64,000 nucleotides of DNA from Hespellia sp. (GTDB taxonomy: Bacteria > Bacillota > Clostridia > Lachnospirales > Lachnospiraceae). Shown here piece after piece: positions 43,581 to 52,440 of this stretch; within the stretch, counting starts at the first letter, position 1, and every line of letters starts with the position of its first letter. The translations under genes and the position numbers were made by a program. Below the pieces are notes generated by a model. That model saw only the letters and a list, made by a program, of their open reading frames with translations, was not told the DNA's origin and made no database searches. The DNA is taken from assembly GCA_028689735.1 (NCBI GenBank), contig JAQVCP010000001.1:62001-126000 (forward strand), read 5' to 3'.

Positions 43581-44479
43581 TATTCTTCTTCCTTTCCCAT
43601 ACGTATACAGGTCTCTGCAATTTTCTCATAATATTTTACGATTGCACTGTGATCCTCCTGACCACATCCATCAGCGTGGAGTGTCTGCAGCATTTCCATA
43701 ACACTTGCCGTCAATGGAAGCGGCGCTCCTACTCCGTGTCCAGTATCCAGGGCATTGTTCAGATCCTTGATATGTAAATCAATCTTGAAACCTGGTTTGA
43801 AATTTCCGCTGGTGATCATAGGAACTTTTGCATTCATAACCGTAGAGCCAGCTAGTCCGCCTTTGATTGCATCAAAGACCTTCATTGGATCTACACCTGC
43901 CTTTGTGCTCAGCATAAAGGCTTCGGATACGGCAGCAATGTTCAGTGCAACAATAACCTGATTTGCCAGTTTTGTTGTGTTACCGGCACCGATTTTTCCA
44001 CAATGAACCGCACTTCCCCCCATGACCATCAGAAGATCATATACTTCATTGAAGACTTCCTTCTCTCCGCCAACCATGATAGAAAGACTGCCATCCACTG
44101 CCTTTGGTTCCCCGCCGGATACCGGTGCATCAATCATTTTCACACCCTTCGCTGCACATGCTCTATGTACTTCCTGTGAAACCAGCGGAGCGATAGAACT
44201 CATATCAACCAAAATGGAACCTTCCCTAGCTCCCTCCAGAACTCCATCCTTCCCCATTACAACCTCTTTTACCTGCGGGGAGTTTGGCAACATGGTAATG
44301 ATAATGTCACTTAACCCCGCTACCTCTCTGGCTGATTTTTTTTCATCAGCTCCTGCCTGCACCATTAGGGCAACATTTTCTTTTATAATATCATACACTG
44401 TGACCTCATAGCCTGCTTTTAATAAATTCTTTACCATTGGTTTTCCCATAATTCCCAAACCGATAAATCCAACCTTCAT
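43580..44479 (-). CDS. 2-hydroxy-3-oxopropionate reductase-like (GarR/HIBADH family)
   Basis: The 299-residue beta-hydroxyacid dehydrogenase has the NAD(P) motif GLGIMGKPMVKNLLKAG, DAPVSGGEPKAVDGSLSIMVGG, and the catalytic Lys in GAGNTTKLANQVIVALN. The closest family role is reduction of tartronate semialdehyde to glycerate. Other members act on 3-hydroxyisobutyrate or succinic semialdehyde. Its place after a split transketolase suggests it reduces a short aldehyde made in the pathway, which is inference. Confidence 0.9.
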   Translation of the reverse strand: MKVGFIGLGIMGKPMVKNLLKAGYEVTVYDIIKENVALMVQAGADEKKSAREVAGLSDIIITMLPNSPQVKEVVMGKDGVLEGAREGSILVDMSSIAPLVSQEVHRACAAKGVKMIDAPVSGGEPKAVDGSLSIMVGGEKEVFNEVYDLLMVMGGSAVHCGKIGAGNTTKLANQVIVALNIAAVSEAFMLSTKAGVDPMKVFDAIKGGLAGSTVMNAKVPMITSGNFKPGFKIDLHIKDLNNALDTGHGVGAPLPLTASVMEMLQTLHADGCGQEDHSAIVKYYEKIAETCIRMGKEEE

Positions 44480-44498
44480 CTTAATTCCCCCTGTCTAT

Positions 44499-45419
44499 CT
44501 AAAATTCTCTAATTACCTGTACAATGTGCTCTTTTGTCAGACCATAATAATTCAATACATCTTCATAATTGTGTGCGCTGCTGCCAAACGTATCCTCTAT
44601 CCCAATAAATTCCATTGGAATCTTGTCTCTCCGCAGGCATTCTGCGACTGCACTCCCAAGTCCGCCAACAATACTGTGCTCCTCTACTGTAATCACTGCT
44701 CGACATCCATCCACAAGCTCTTTTACTTTTTTCTGATTTAAGGGTTTAATCGTACTTACATTGACAACCTTTACCGAGACGTTCTCCTTTACTTCCTCAG
44801 CAGCCTGCAGTGCGAGTCCAACCATATAACCAGTAGCCAGAATTACAAGGTCTGTGCCCTCCCGCAAGACAGAAGGTTCTCCAATCTTAAACGCTTTTCC
44901 TTCTTCCGTCACATTCTCGTAATCGTTGCGATTTAATCGAATATAGCAGGGACCATCTGTTTCTACCATCGCCTTTACTGCCTCAACGGTTTCATTGGCA
45001 TCGGCCGGACAAATAACAGTCATGTTCGGTATTGCTCTCATAATCGCCATATCTTCTACTGCCTGATGTGTTGCTCCATCTCCAAAATCAGATAATCCAG
45101 ACGAAGAGCCACAAATCTTTACATTTAGTTTTCCGATTGCAATGGTCTGACGTATCTGATCATAAGAACGTCCCCCTGAAAAAACTGCAAAAGAATTTGT
45201 AAATGGAATTTTCCCGGTTTGTGCAAGCCCTGCTGCCACCGAGGTCATATTGGCCTCCGCAATTCCCATCTCATAGTGTCTTTCTGGATAAGCCTCCTCA
45301 AACATTTTCCCCATCGTGGACCCTCCGAGATCCGCATCTAAAACCACGATATTTTTATTCTCTTTTCCAAGTGCCACCAGCGTATTTCCGTATGCAATTC
45401 TTTGATTATTGTATCCCAT
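44499..45419 (-). CDS. Transketolase, C-terminal subunit
   Basis: The 306-residue protein has the pyrimidine-binding domain of transketolase (ADLGGSTMGKMFEEAYPERHYEMGIAEANM with the catalytic Glu, GFADFG-like region LSDFGDGATHQAVEDMA) and the C-terminal domain (VILATGYMVGLALQAAEE, VEEHSIVGGLGSAVAE). Together with the N-terminal subunit encoded 15 bp upstream it makes one thiamine-diphosphate enzyme that moves a two-carbon ketol unit. Split transketolases often serve catabolic side pathways (for example apulose 4-phosphate or sulfosugar pathways) rather than the pentose cycle. Confidence 0.92.
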   Translation of the reverse strand: MGYNNQRIAYGNTLVALGKENKNIVVLDADLGGSTMGKMFEEAYPERHYEMGIAEANMTSVAAGLAQTGKIPFTNSFAVFSGGRSYDQIRQTIAIGKLNVKICGSSSGLSDFGDGATHQAVEDMAIMRAIPNMTVICPADANETVEAVKAMVETDGPCYIRLNRNDYENVTEEGKAFKIGEPSVLREGTDLVILATGYMVGLALQAAEEVKENVSVKVVNVSTIKPLNQKKVKELVDGCRAVITVEEHSIVGGLGSAVAECLRRDKIPMEFIGIEDTFGSSAHNYEDVLNYYGLTKEHIVQVIREF

Positions 45420-45434
45420 TCTCTTAAGCCTCCT

Positions 45435-46259
45435 CTATGATAACTCTGCCAGTGCCTGCTTATAAGTTTCTTCGGTCAATTTTCCATTATGATACGAAAC
45501 AACATTCTCTGCAAAGCTGACACCCTTCCCTTTTGTTGTATTAGCAATGATTACTGTCGGTTTTCCTTTGACAGAATCAGCTGCATCCAATGCACTAAGG
45601 ATTTCTTCCATATTGTGACCATCAATCTCCATGACATTCCATCCAAAGCTGCTCCATTTTGTCAGGATTGGATTAGAATTCATCCGCTCTATCACAGGGC
45701 CGTTCGCCTGCAGATTATTCTTATCCACAATAGCGACCAGATTGTCCGCTTTAAACGCACTGGCTGCCATCGCTGCCTCCCAGATCTGGCCTTCCGCAAG
45801 TTCCCCATCGCCAATCAGAACATAGACATTTCTGTCAATCTCATCTGCCTTCATGCCTAATGCCATTCCCAGTCCTATGGACAGGCCCTGCCCCAGTGAT
45901 CCTGTTCCAGCTTCAATACCCGGTGTCTTTCTCACATCAGGATGACCTTGCAAATAAAATCCTATTTCCTTTGTCTTTTTCAAATCCTCTGTCGGGAAAA
46001 ATCCAGCCTCCGACAAAGCTGCATACTGCAGGATTGCAACATGTCCTTTGCTGAGCAGAAAACGGTCTCGATCTGTGCAGCCCGGATTCTTCGGATCATA
46101 TTTCATTTTGTAGAAATAAAGTGCTGCAACGATATCAGCCGAAGAGTTGGAGCCACCAATATGACCTGCTACGTCAACACCAATGCTGACCACGACATCT
46201 CTTCTCAACTGTTTTGCCTTGTTCTCTAAATCTCGAATTAATTCTTTATTATATTCCAT
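45435..46259 (-). CDS. Transketolase, N-terminal subunit
   Basis: The 274-residue protein carries the thiamine-diphosphate-binding half: AGHIGGSNSSADIVAALYF, LSKGHVAILQYAAL, GSLGQGLSIGLGMALG, GDGELAEGQIWEAAMAASAFKADN and NTTKGKGVSF. The start at 46259 has AGGAG eight bases upstream; a GTG at 46268 is less likely. A TTGTAATACAG box lies 31 bp before the start, so expression may respond to the GntR regulator of this cluster. It begins the second part of the cluster, after the GH1 gene. Confidence 0.93.
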   Translation of the reverse strand: MEYNKELIRDLENKAKQLRRDVVVSIGVDVAGHIGGSNSSADIVAALYFYKMKYDPKNPGCTDRDRFLLSKGHVAILQYAALSEAGFFPTEDLKKTKEIGFYLQGHPDVRKTPGIEAGTGSLGQGLSIGLGMALGMKADEIDRNVYVLIGDGELAEGQIWEAAMAASAFKADNLVAIVDKNNLQANGPVIERMNSNPILTKWSSFGWNVMEIDGHNMEEILSALDAADSVKGKPTVIIANTTKGKGVSFAENVVSYHNGKLTEETYKQALAELS

Positions 46260-46289
46260 ACCCGTCACTCCTATGCTATATGTTGATAG

Positions 46290-46311
46290 TTGTAATACAG
46301 CTAATGCTGTA
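46290..46311. promoter_or_regulatory. Operator-like site before the transketolase genes
   Basis: TTGTAATACAG (46290-46300) fits the FadR-type consensus TNGTNNNACNA except for its last base. It overlaps a TACAGC/GCTGTA hairpin (46296-46311). Related sites stand at 53765 and 54610. Confidence 0.45.
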
Positions 46312-46313
46312 AT

Positions 46314-47669
46314 TTAGTCTTCTCTTATCCCGTTCATTGCTATACATTTTGCAAACCATTTTCCACTTGCTTTCACAATCCTTTCCTGAGTATGAAAATC
46401 AACGTAAATGATTCCAAAACGACTAGTATATCCAAATCCCCATTCAAAATTATCTAGAAGGGACCAGACATAATATCCTTTGACCGGTACTCCCTTCTGT
46501 ATCGCTCGATATACTGCCTTCAGGTGTTTCCTGAGATACTCTTTTCGTGCTGCATCTTCTACGGTATGTTCTTCGGTGACCACATCTTGAAAAGATGCAC
46601 CATTTTCCGTAATATATATTTTCTTCACCCCGTACTCCGTTTTTAACCGAATCAACATCTCTTCCAGTCCATCCGGGGTAATAGGCCATTCCCTATCCGT
46701 CACCTGAAGTTCCGGTGGAATTACAGGCTCCGTCTCCAGCGGCCAACAGGTTTCATTTCTCTTTACAAACTGATCATTATAATAATTGATTCCTAGAAAA
46801 TCGAGATCCTGCCCGATTATTTCCATGCTTTTCTTGTCAAAATCCGGAATTTTAATTTGTTTCTTTCTATATAGCTCTATCATGTCCTCTGGATATCTTT
46901 TAAAAATAAGTGGATCAAGGAACCACCGATTCAGATATCCATCCGCCCACACTCTTGCTTGTTCATTTTCTTCTGACTTCGGGTAGGCGTGTCTAGGCAT
47001 GAGATTCAATGTAATTCCAATTTCACCTGCCATCTGACTCTCCCGAAAGTACTTTACTGTCTTTCCATGAGCGAGATAGAGATGGTAAGCTACTTGCAGC
47101 GCAGTTGAGAAATCCTGAATTCCAGGTGCCTGCCTTCCCTCAAAATTTCCAAGAAAAGCAACGCAATATGGTTCATTCAGTGTAATCCATTTTCTAACTC
47201 TGGATCCTAACTTTTCAAATACGATTTTGCTGTATTCAAGAAAATAATCTGCCATCTTTGGATTTGCCCAGCCTCCAATATCCTGCATTGCCTGAGGCAG
47301 GTCCCAATGATATAGTGTAACACAGGGCTCAATGCCTGCCTTTAAAAGTTCATCCACTAAATCCACATAAAATTGAATTCCTTCCTCCGACACTTTTCCC
47401 GTTCCTTCCGGCAGAATTCTCGACCATGCAATTGAAAAACGATATGAGCCCAATCCAAGCTGTTTCATCAGCTGTACGTCTTCTTTATATCTGTGATAAT
47501 GATCACAGGCAATCTCTCCGGTATCTCCATTTTTGATTCTTCCCGGACACTTACAGTAGCGATCCCATATGGTTTCTCCTCTGCCATCTTCCTTCACCGC
47601 ACCTTCCACCTGATAAGAGGCAGTCGCCGACCCCCACAAAAAATTCTTTGGAAATTGATATATATCCAT
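46314..47669 (-). CDS. Glycoside hydrolase family 1 beta-glucosidase
   Basis: The 451-residue enzyme has the GH1 start FPKNFLWGSATASYQVEGA, SWSRILPEG-like SIAWSRILPEG, the acid/base Glu in TLNEPYC, the nucleophile Glu in YITENGASF, and the terminal KRIFGIIYVDF-like SRFGIIYVDF. No 6-phosphate-binding motif was evident, and a MalEFG-type importer rather than a PTS is nearby. It therefore probably hydrolyses unphosphorylated beta-glucosides in the cytosol. GGGGGT precedes the ATG. Confidence 0.95.
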   Translation of the reverse strand: MDIYQFPKNFLWGSATASYQVEGAVKEDGRGETIWDRYCKCPGRIKNGDTGEIACDHYHRYKEDVQLMKQLGLGSYRFSIAWSRILPEGTGKVSEEGIQFYVDLVDELLKAGIEPCVTLYHWDLPQAMQDIGGWANPKMADYFLEYSKIVFEKLGSRVRKWITLNEPYCVAFLGNFEGRQAPGIQDFSTALQVAYHLYLAHGKTVKYFRESQMAGEIGITLNLMPRHAYPKSEENEQARVWADGYLNRWFLDPLIFKRYPEDMIELYRKKQIKIPDFDKKSMEIIGQDLDFLGINYYNDQFVKRNETCWPLETEPVIPPELQVTDREWPITPDGLEEMLIRLKTEYGVKKIYITENGASFQDVVTEEHTVEDAARKEYLRKHLKAVYRAIQKGVPVKGYYVWSLLDNFEWGFGYTSRFGIIYVDFHTQERIVKASGKWFAKCIAMNGIRED

Positions 47670-47692
47670 AAATTTACCCCCATCTTAGAACA

Positions 47693-48859
47693 TCAGTCCA
47701 TAACGCCAACATCAAGACCTGTTGGAATCGGCTCTGGCCGCGAACACCTTGTAGTAATCTGTGAAATAGTATGATCGGCGTTGAGACTTTCCAGTACTTC
47801 TGTAACATGACAGGCCAGTTCTGCGCTGGCTCTGTTCGTCCGTTTATGATCGATTGCATACGCCATATCCAGCAATCCGATTCCTCTCATATTTTTATCA
47901 GGCTGCCGATACATATGAGGCATCGTCCGGTACTTTTCCCACATTTCCGGCTGGCTTAATCTGCCTGTCGCCTGCTGATTTGATAATCCATCCACCTCAT
48001 CAATCAGCGTCTCACTGCGTACCAAGCGTATCTCCCCGCTGAACTGATTTGGATCTGGTACGATCAACGTACCTTCTGTTCCATAGATCTCCAGTTTGGG
48101 GAGATTAGACAGCCATGCGTCAAAACTCATATTTATATTTGCAACCAGGTTATTTTCAAACCTCAAGATTCCAGAATAATGTGTTGCCGTCTCCACAGGT
48201 ATACTCTCTCCCCGCCTTGGAGAACTGTAAATTCTTCTTTCCGCGAATCCTTTTGTCAGAAAGCAACCTGTTTCTGTAATCGGACCCAGCAATGACACTA
48301 AAGCTGTAATATAATAGGGCCCCATATCCATCATGGGTCCGCCACCTTGTTTATAAAAGAAATCCGGGGAGGGGTGCCAGGTCTCTACACCATGATTCAT
48401 CATATTTGCAGTAGCACTGACTGGTTTTCCAATCCATCCCTCATCAATCAATTTCCTGCATGTCTGCAGTGCAGAGCCTAGAAAGCTGTCCGGTGCGCAT
48501 CCAAGCATCACATTTTGAGATTCAGCCAGTGATACCAGCTCTCTGGCCTCTGCAGAAGTCAAGGCAAGTGGTTTCTCACAGTACACGTTTTTCCCACTCA
48601 GGATTACCTTCTTGTTTATTTCATAATGTACCTGCGAAATTGTCAGATTTAACACAATATCAACCTGATCATCCGCTAATAATTCGTCTACCGTACACAC
48701 TCTGTCAATATGATACTCCTGCGCGAGTTCTTTTGCCTTTTCCAATGAGATGTCTGCACATATAGTCACCCGAAGCTTGCTGTAATATCGCTGGATATTC
48801 GATACATATACTTTAGAAATCACACCACATCCAATTAGGCCAATTCTGGTTATTTTCAT
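47693..48859 (-). CDS. Gfo/Idh/MocA family oxidoreductase
   Basis: The 388-residue protein has the N-terminal Rossmann fold (RIGLIGCGVISKVYV), the EKP signature in VYCEKPLALT, and the C-terminal alpha/beta domain with GGPMMDMGPYYITALVSLLG and LEIYGTEGTLIVPDP. It should oxidise or reduce a sugar, inositol or glycoside with a nicotinamide cofactor. Members act as glucose-fructose oxidoreductase, apiose dehydrogenase and 3-keto-glycoside-forming enzymes. The ATG at 48859 follows GGAAGG. It lies between an SDR gene and the GH1 gene. Substrate unknown. Confidence 0.92.
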   Translation of the reverse strand: MKITRIGLIGCGVISKVYVSNIQRYYSKLRVTICADISLEKAKELAQEYHIDRVCTVDELLADDQVDIVLNLTISQVHYEINKKVILSGKNVYCEKPLALTSAEARELVSLAESQNVMLGCAPDSFLGSALQTCRKLIDEGWIGKPVSATANMMNHGVETWHPSPDFFYKQGGGPMMDMGPYYITALVSLLGPITETGCFLTKGFAERRIYSSPRRGESIPVETATHYSGILRFENNLVANINMSFDAWLSNLPKLEIYGTEGTLIVPDPNQFSGEIRLVRSETLIDEVDGLSNQQATGRLSQPEMWEKYRTMPHMYRQPDKNMRGIGLLDMAYAIDHKRTNRASAELACHVTEVLESLNADHTISQITTRCSRPEPIPTGLDVGVMD

Positions 48860-48894
48860 CTGTTTTCCTTCCTTTGCAGTGCCCCCGTGCATGC

Positions 48895-49596
48895 TTACAG
48901 CGGCATGGGACGACCGGTTGAATCAATAAATGCTATTTTTGAATATATTTTTTTCTTTCGTTCCAAAATGTCAAGAATTCCATTGGCAATATCTTCCGGT
49001 AATGCCGGAGCATCCACGCCCCCCATATTGGTGCGCATCCACCCAGGATGAACCGCATATACCAAAATGCCGTGTTCCTTCAAAGCTTCCCTTAGTCGCT
49101 CTGAGAACATATTCAATGCTGATTTTGACATACTGTAGGGATAATTCGTTGGAAATGCATTGATGATTGTTCCTGCTTCTGAAGAAATATTGACAATCAC
49201 CTGATTATTCCCCTTCTTCAGATAAGGAAGAAACTTCTGGATCACTCTCATAGGCCCTATTGTATTCACCTCAAATGCCCTGGAAACTGCTCCCAGATCC
49301 AGTTCCTCAATTGTCTTCTCCCGTGCCTCCATAATTGCTGCATTATTAACAATCGCATCTAATTTCCAGTCTGCCTTTGCAAACATTTCTGCTATTTGAG
49401 AGACACTCTCTTCCTGAGCCACATCCATTTCCAGAATTTTTACCCGGCCTCGGTTTTTTTCCTCCATCTTTTCCAGTTTTGCTGAGACATGTCTGCGAGA
49501 ATGCACAGCTGCAATAATCTCATGACCGCGGCTCAAAGCAATTGCTGCGATGCTGCTGCCTAATCCCTGACCACTCCCGGTAATCAGTATTTTCAT
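48895..49596 (-). CDS. SDR-family oxidoreductase
   Basis: The 233-residue short-chain dehydrogenase has TGSGQGLGSSIA at the cofactor site, VNNAAIM, a Ser in NISSEAG, the catalytic YSMSK and HPGWMRTNMGG. The C-terminal half resembles the carbonyl-reductase/C-factor-like SDRs rather than sugar dehydrogenases. The ATG at 49596 has AGGAGGAATCAGAAA before it. A 102-bp gap separates it from the VOC gene upstream. Confidence 0.9.
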   Translation of the reverse strand: MKILITGSGQGLGSSIAAIALSRGHEIIAAVHSRRHVSAKLEKMEEKNRGRVKILEMDVAQEESVSQIAEMFAKADWKLDAIVNNAAIMEAREKTIEELDLGAVSRAFEVNTIGPMRVIQKFLPYLKKGNNQVIVNISSEAGTIINAFPTNYPYSMSKSALNMFSERLREALKEHGILVYAVHPGWMRTNMGGVDAPALPEDIANGILDILERKKKIYSKIAFIDSTGRPMPL

Positions 49597-49698
49597 TTTC
49601 TGATTCCTCCTGTCCTGTAACATCCGCTCATCTATAATTTTCTTTCAGAAAATGGGTTGACGATGCATGTTGAATTTTATAGAAACCCTGACACCAGC

Positions 49699-50175
49699 TT
49701 ATTCCTTTGGCTTTCTTTCTTTCAACTCTACTGTAACCCCCAATTTTTCCTGTGTATCAAAGTAGGCATATCTCTCAAATACTTTTTCTTCCACAAAGGA
49801 AAGAGGATATCCGCCTTTTTCCATGAAATCAATTTTTTCCTCAAAGCCATCGATGTAAAACGACAGGAAGCATACACCTGGTCCATTTTTATCGAGATAT
49901 TCTTTCCAGGGACTTGGCTCATTATCCGCCGGTTCAACTACCTCCAGGTAAATCGGATCCAGATTTACGATACATGATTTTAATTTTGGTTTTACAGTTT
50001 CGCCCCGCATCTTCTTATAGGCACCTTCTTGCGGAACCTTATTCGGATCAGGATAACGCACTGCTGCTTTTTCCTGAAGCTGAAAAATCTGATTATAATG
50101 CTCTGCAGCTTCCTCAATATCGTGGACAACAATTCCTATTTTGATTACTTTATTTGTACCTAGTCCTTTTTCCAT
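49699..50175 (-). CDS. VOC-family protein lacking usual metal His residues
   Basis: The 158-residue protein has the two beta-alpha-beta-beta-beta modules of the vicinal oxygen chelate fold: VIKIGIVVHDIEEAAEHYNQIFQL and YLEVVEP in the first, GPGVCFLSFYIDGFEEKIDFMEKGG and GVTVELKER in the second. Resemblance is to methylmalonyl-CoA epimerase and glyoxalase relatives. At the two positions where these carry metal-binding His (before IGI and in the GEGIHH-like loop) this protein has Lys and Val/Cys, while both Glu positions are kept. It may bind no metal or a different one. It starts at 50175 (GAGGT upstream), 5 bp from the other VOC gene. Confidence 0.85.
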   Translation of the reverse strand: MEKGLGTNKVIKIGIVVHDIEEAAEHYNQIFQLQEKAAVRYPDPNKVPQEGAYKKMRGETVKPKLKSCIVNLDPIYLEVVEPADNEPSPWKEYLDKNGPGVCFLSFYIDGFEEKIDFMEKGGYPLSFVEEKVFERYAYFDTQEKLGVTVELKERKPKE

Positions 50176-50180
50176 GCTCA

Positions 50181-50609
50181 CTACCTCAATTCATTTAAGA
50201 ATTTAACCTGTGGGGAATCTTCTCCAACCTGCATAAGCTCAATCCGATTACGGTCAGGATCTCTTACCCAGCACTGCCAGTTATTATCGATTCCAAATTT
50301 TACCGGACGGTCTAACTCTGCACCTGCGTCTGTGATCTGTTTGGCAATTGCCTGAATATCTGAAACTTCAAAACATAAATGAGAGAATCCAATATTTGCA
50401 TTGTCGTACTCGGTAAAGTTGACACCACCATAAAAAAGTTCAATAAACTGATTTCCGCCTGCATGGAGATAAACAATCCATGGCTCCCCAGTATTCGGTT
50501 CTGACATTTCAAAAGCCTTCTTAAATCCCAATACATTACAGTAAAAAGCAACTGATTTCTCCATATCTGATACATTTAATGCTGTATGTGCTAATCCTTT
50601 TACTATCAT
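50181..50609 (-). CDS. VOC-family protein (glyoxalase I-like)
   Basis: The 142-residue protein keeps all four expected metal ligands of the VOC fold: His in GLAHTALNV, Glu in QFIELFYG, His in GFSHLCFEV and Glu in NRIELMQ. It could be a lyase, isomerase or dioxygenase of a small oxygenated substrate. GAGGAG precedes its ATG. It is encoded directly upstream of a second, ligand-poor VOC gene, so the two may form a heteromeric enzyme. This is inference. Confidence 0.9.
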   Translation of the reverse strand: MIVKGLAHTALNVSDMEKSVAFYCNVLGFKKAFEMSEPNTGEPWIVYLHAGGNQFIELFYGGVNFTEYDNANIGFSHLCFEVSDIQAIAKQITDAGAELDRPVKFGIDNNWQCWVRDPDRNRIELMQVGEDSPQVKFLNELR

Positions 50610-50638
50610 AATTTTTTCTCCTCTATTCTCTGAATTTG

Positions 50639-51481
50639 TTATCCTTTTACTCCGCCCTCGGAAAGGCCTTTTACAAATACTTTATTGCATAACACAAATA
50701 ATAAAATTACCGGCAATGATATCACGGCACCGGATGACATAATCGCTCCCCAGTCAATTATAAATTCCCCCTTAAACATGTTGATTGCAATCGGAAGTGT
50801 TCTGATACTGGCCGAGTTTGTCAGGTTCAGCGCAAATATAAATTCCTCCCAGGTAGACAGAAATGTGTAGATTGCCACGGAAACCAATCCAGGCTTCGCG
50901 ATAGGAATAACGATCCTGCAAAGGGTACCCAGCTTTGTCGCTCCATCAATTCTGGCTGCCTCCTCCAGTTCTATCGGGACTCCATCAAAAAATCCTTTCA
51001 GCATCAGAGTTGCTAATGGTATGGTTATGGCCACATCCGGCAGAATCAGTGAAAAATAAGAATCAATTAGTCCAATTTTAGAAAATACCAGATAAATTGG
51101 AATAATCAATACAACCGCCGGCATCATCTGCCCATACAAGAGTCCAACATAAAGTGCCTTTTTCCCTTTGAACCGATATCTGGAAAATCCATACCCTGCC
51201 AGACATCCCAGCACAACGGTAATGGATGTTGCCGTAATCGAGATAACTGCACTGTTCAAAAATGCTCTTGGAATCCCACTGTCCAGCAAGACTCTCAGAT
51301 AATTCTCCAGTGTCACATGCTGAATCATGAAAGTCGGGGGAGATGTGTAAATCTCGGATTGTCCTTTTAAAGAAGAGTCAAACATCCATAAAATTGGAAA
51401 TACAGAAATGACAACCATCACGATTAGACAGATATAGGTGCCTATCGTTTTCATCGCTTCTTTCTTTTTGTTTTTTATCAT
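50639..51481 (-). CDS. Carbohydrate ABC transporter permease (MalG type)
   Basis: The 280-residue protein has six helices and the EAA loop EEAARIDGATKLGTLCRIVIPIAKPGL. The start MIKNKKKEAMKTIGTYICLIVMVV and FILWMFDSSLK-like FPILWMFDSSLKG are typical of the MalG/UgpE group. It overlaps the MalF-type gene by 4 bp (ATGA). No ATPase gene is in the cluster, so a shared MsmX-type ATPase from elsewhere must energise the importer. Confidence 0.93.
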   Translation of the reverse strand: MIKNKKKEAMKTIGTYICLIVMVVISVFPILWMFDSSLKGQSEIYTSPPTFMIQHVTLENYLRVLLDSGIPRAFLNSAVISITATSITVVLGCLAGYGFSRYRFKGKKALYVGLLYGQMMPAVVLIIPIYLVFSKIGLIDSYFSLILPDVAITIPLATLMLKGFFDGVPIELEEAARIDGATKLGTLCRIVIPIAKPGLVSVAIYTFLSTWEEFIFALNLTNSASIRTLPIAINMFKGEFIIDWGAIMSSGAVISLPVILLFVLCNKVFVKGLSEGGVKG

Positions 51482-52386
51482 GACTCATCACCTCCAATAC
51501 TGGACTTTATGTAAATCGTGCTAAAAATTGCTACAATAATGAAAAGGATACTGCTCGCTGTTGCCGCATTTCCAAAATTGAAGTTCTGAAATGCTTCTTT
51601 ATAAATGAACATCGACAATACCTGTGATGATGTACCCGGACCGCCTCCTGTCAACACAAAGATAAAAGTAAATGCATTCAGCGTCCAAATCGTTAATAAT
51701 AAAACTACGGTCTTACAGGTTCCGGCAATATGCGGCCATGTCACAACCTTAAAGCAGTTCCATGAATTCGCACCATCTACCACAGCTGCATCCTCCAAAC
51801 TTTTCGGTACTGATTGAAGAGATGCCTCGATGTATAGAATTACAAGCGGGAACATTTTCCATGTGTTCACAATGATTGCTGAGATTAATGCCAGCGACTT
51901 ACTTCCGGTCCACGGGAGAGCCTTATCAATAAAGCCTGCTGTAATTAAAATTTGATTTAAAATTCCAAAATCGGAATGATACATCCACTTCCATACCATA
52001 CTGCCGATGACCGCCGGCAGTACCCATGGAAGCATGATCAGACATCTCCAAACACCTCGAAATTTTACTCGGTCCTGAGAAAGCACCAATGCACAGGCAA
52101 AACCAATTGCAAATTGAAATAGTACACTGAAAAAGGTCCATACTATCGTGTTTTTTAATGCATTCAGAAAGCTGTCGCTCATAAGAAGATGTTGATATTG
52201 TTCCAGCCCCACAAATTTCCATTCAGGACTATAAATTGTTTTCTCGAAGAAACTTAAGACAATATTATACACCAGCGGAAAAAGCATCACGGAAGCCACA
52301 ACCAGGAGAGCTGGCAAAATAAATAACATACCACTATTCTTATGATTTAATTTCTTTCTTTTTATTTTCATTCTTACTTTCTCCAT
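51478..52386 (-). CDS. Carbohydrate ABC transporter permease (MalF type)
   Basis: The 302-residue protein has six helices after a basic N-terminus (KIKRKKLNHKN), with PLVYNIVLSFFEKT, the EAA-type loop LEDAAVVDGANSWNCFKVVTWPHI and FVLTGGGPGTSS. It is the MalF/UgpA-type partner of the MalG-type permease. A second start at residue 6 (52371) has GGAG nine bases upstream and is also possible. It follows the binding-protein gene after 54 bp. Confidence 0.93.
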   Translation of the reverse strand: MEKVRMKIKRKKLNHKNSGMLFILPALLVVASVMLFPLVYNIVLSFFEKTIYSPEWKFVGLEQYQHLLMSDSFLNALKNTIVWTFFSVLFQFAIGFACALVLSQDRVKFRGVWRCLIMLPWVLPAVIGSMVWKWMYHSDFGILNQILITAGFIDKALPWTGSKSLALISAIIVNTWKMFPLVILYIEASLQSVPKSLEDAAVVDGANSWNCFKVVTWPHIAGTCKTVVLLLTIWTLNAFTFIFVLTGGGPGTSSQVLSMFIYKEAFQNFNFGNAATASSILFIIVAIFSTIYIKSSIGGDES

Positions 52387-52440
52387 CGTTATTCCTGTAA
52401 TACATTTTGCAGTTCTGGCATCCGCCAGAACTATCTGTGA

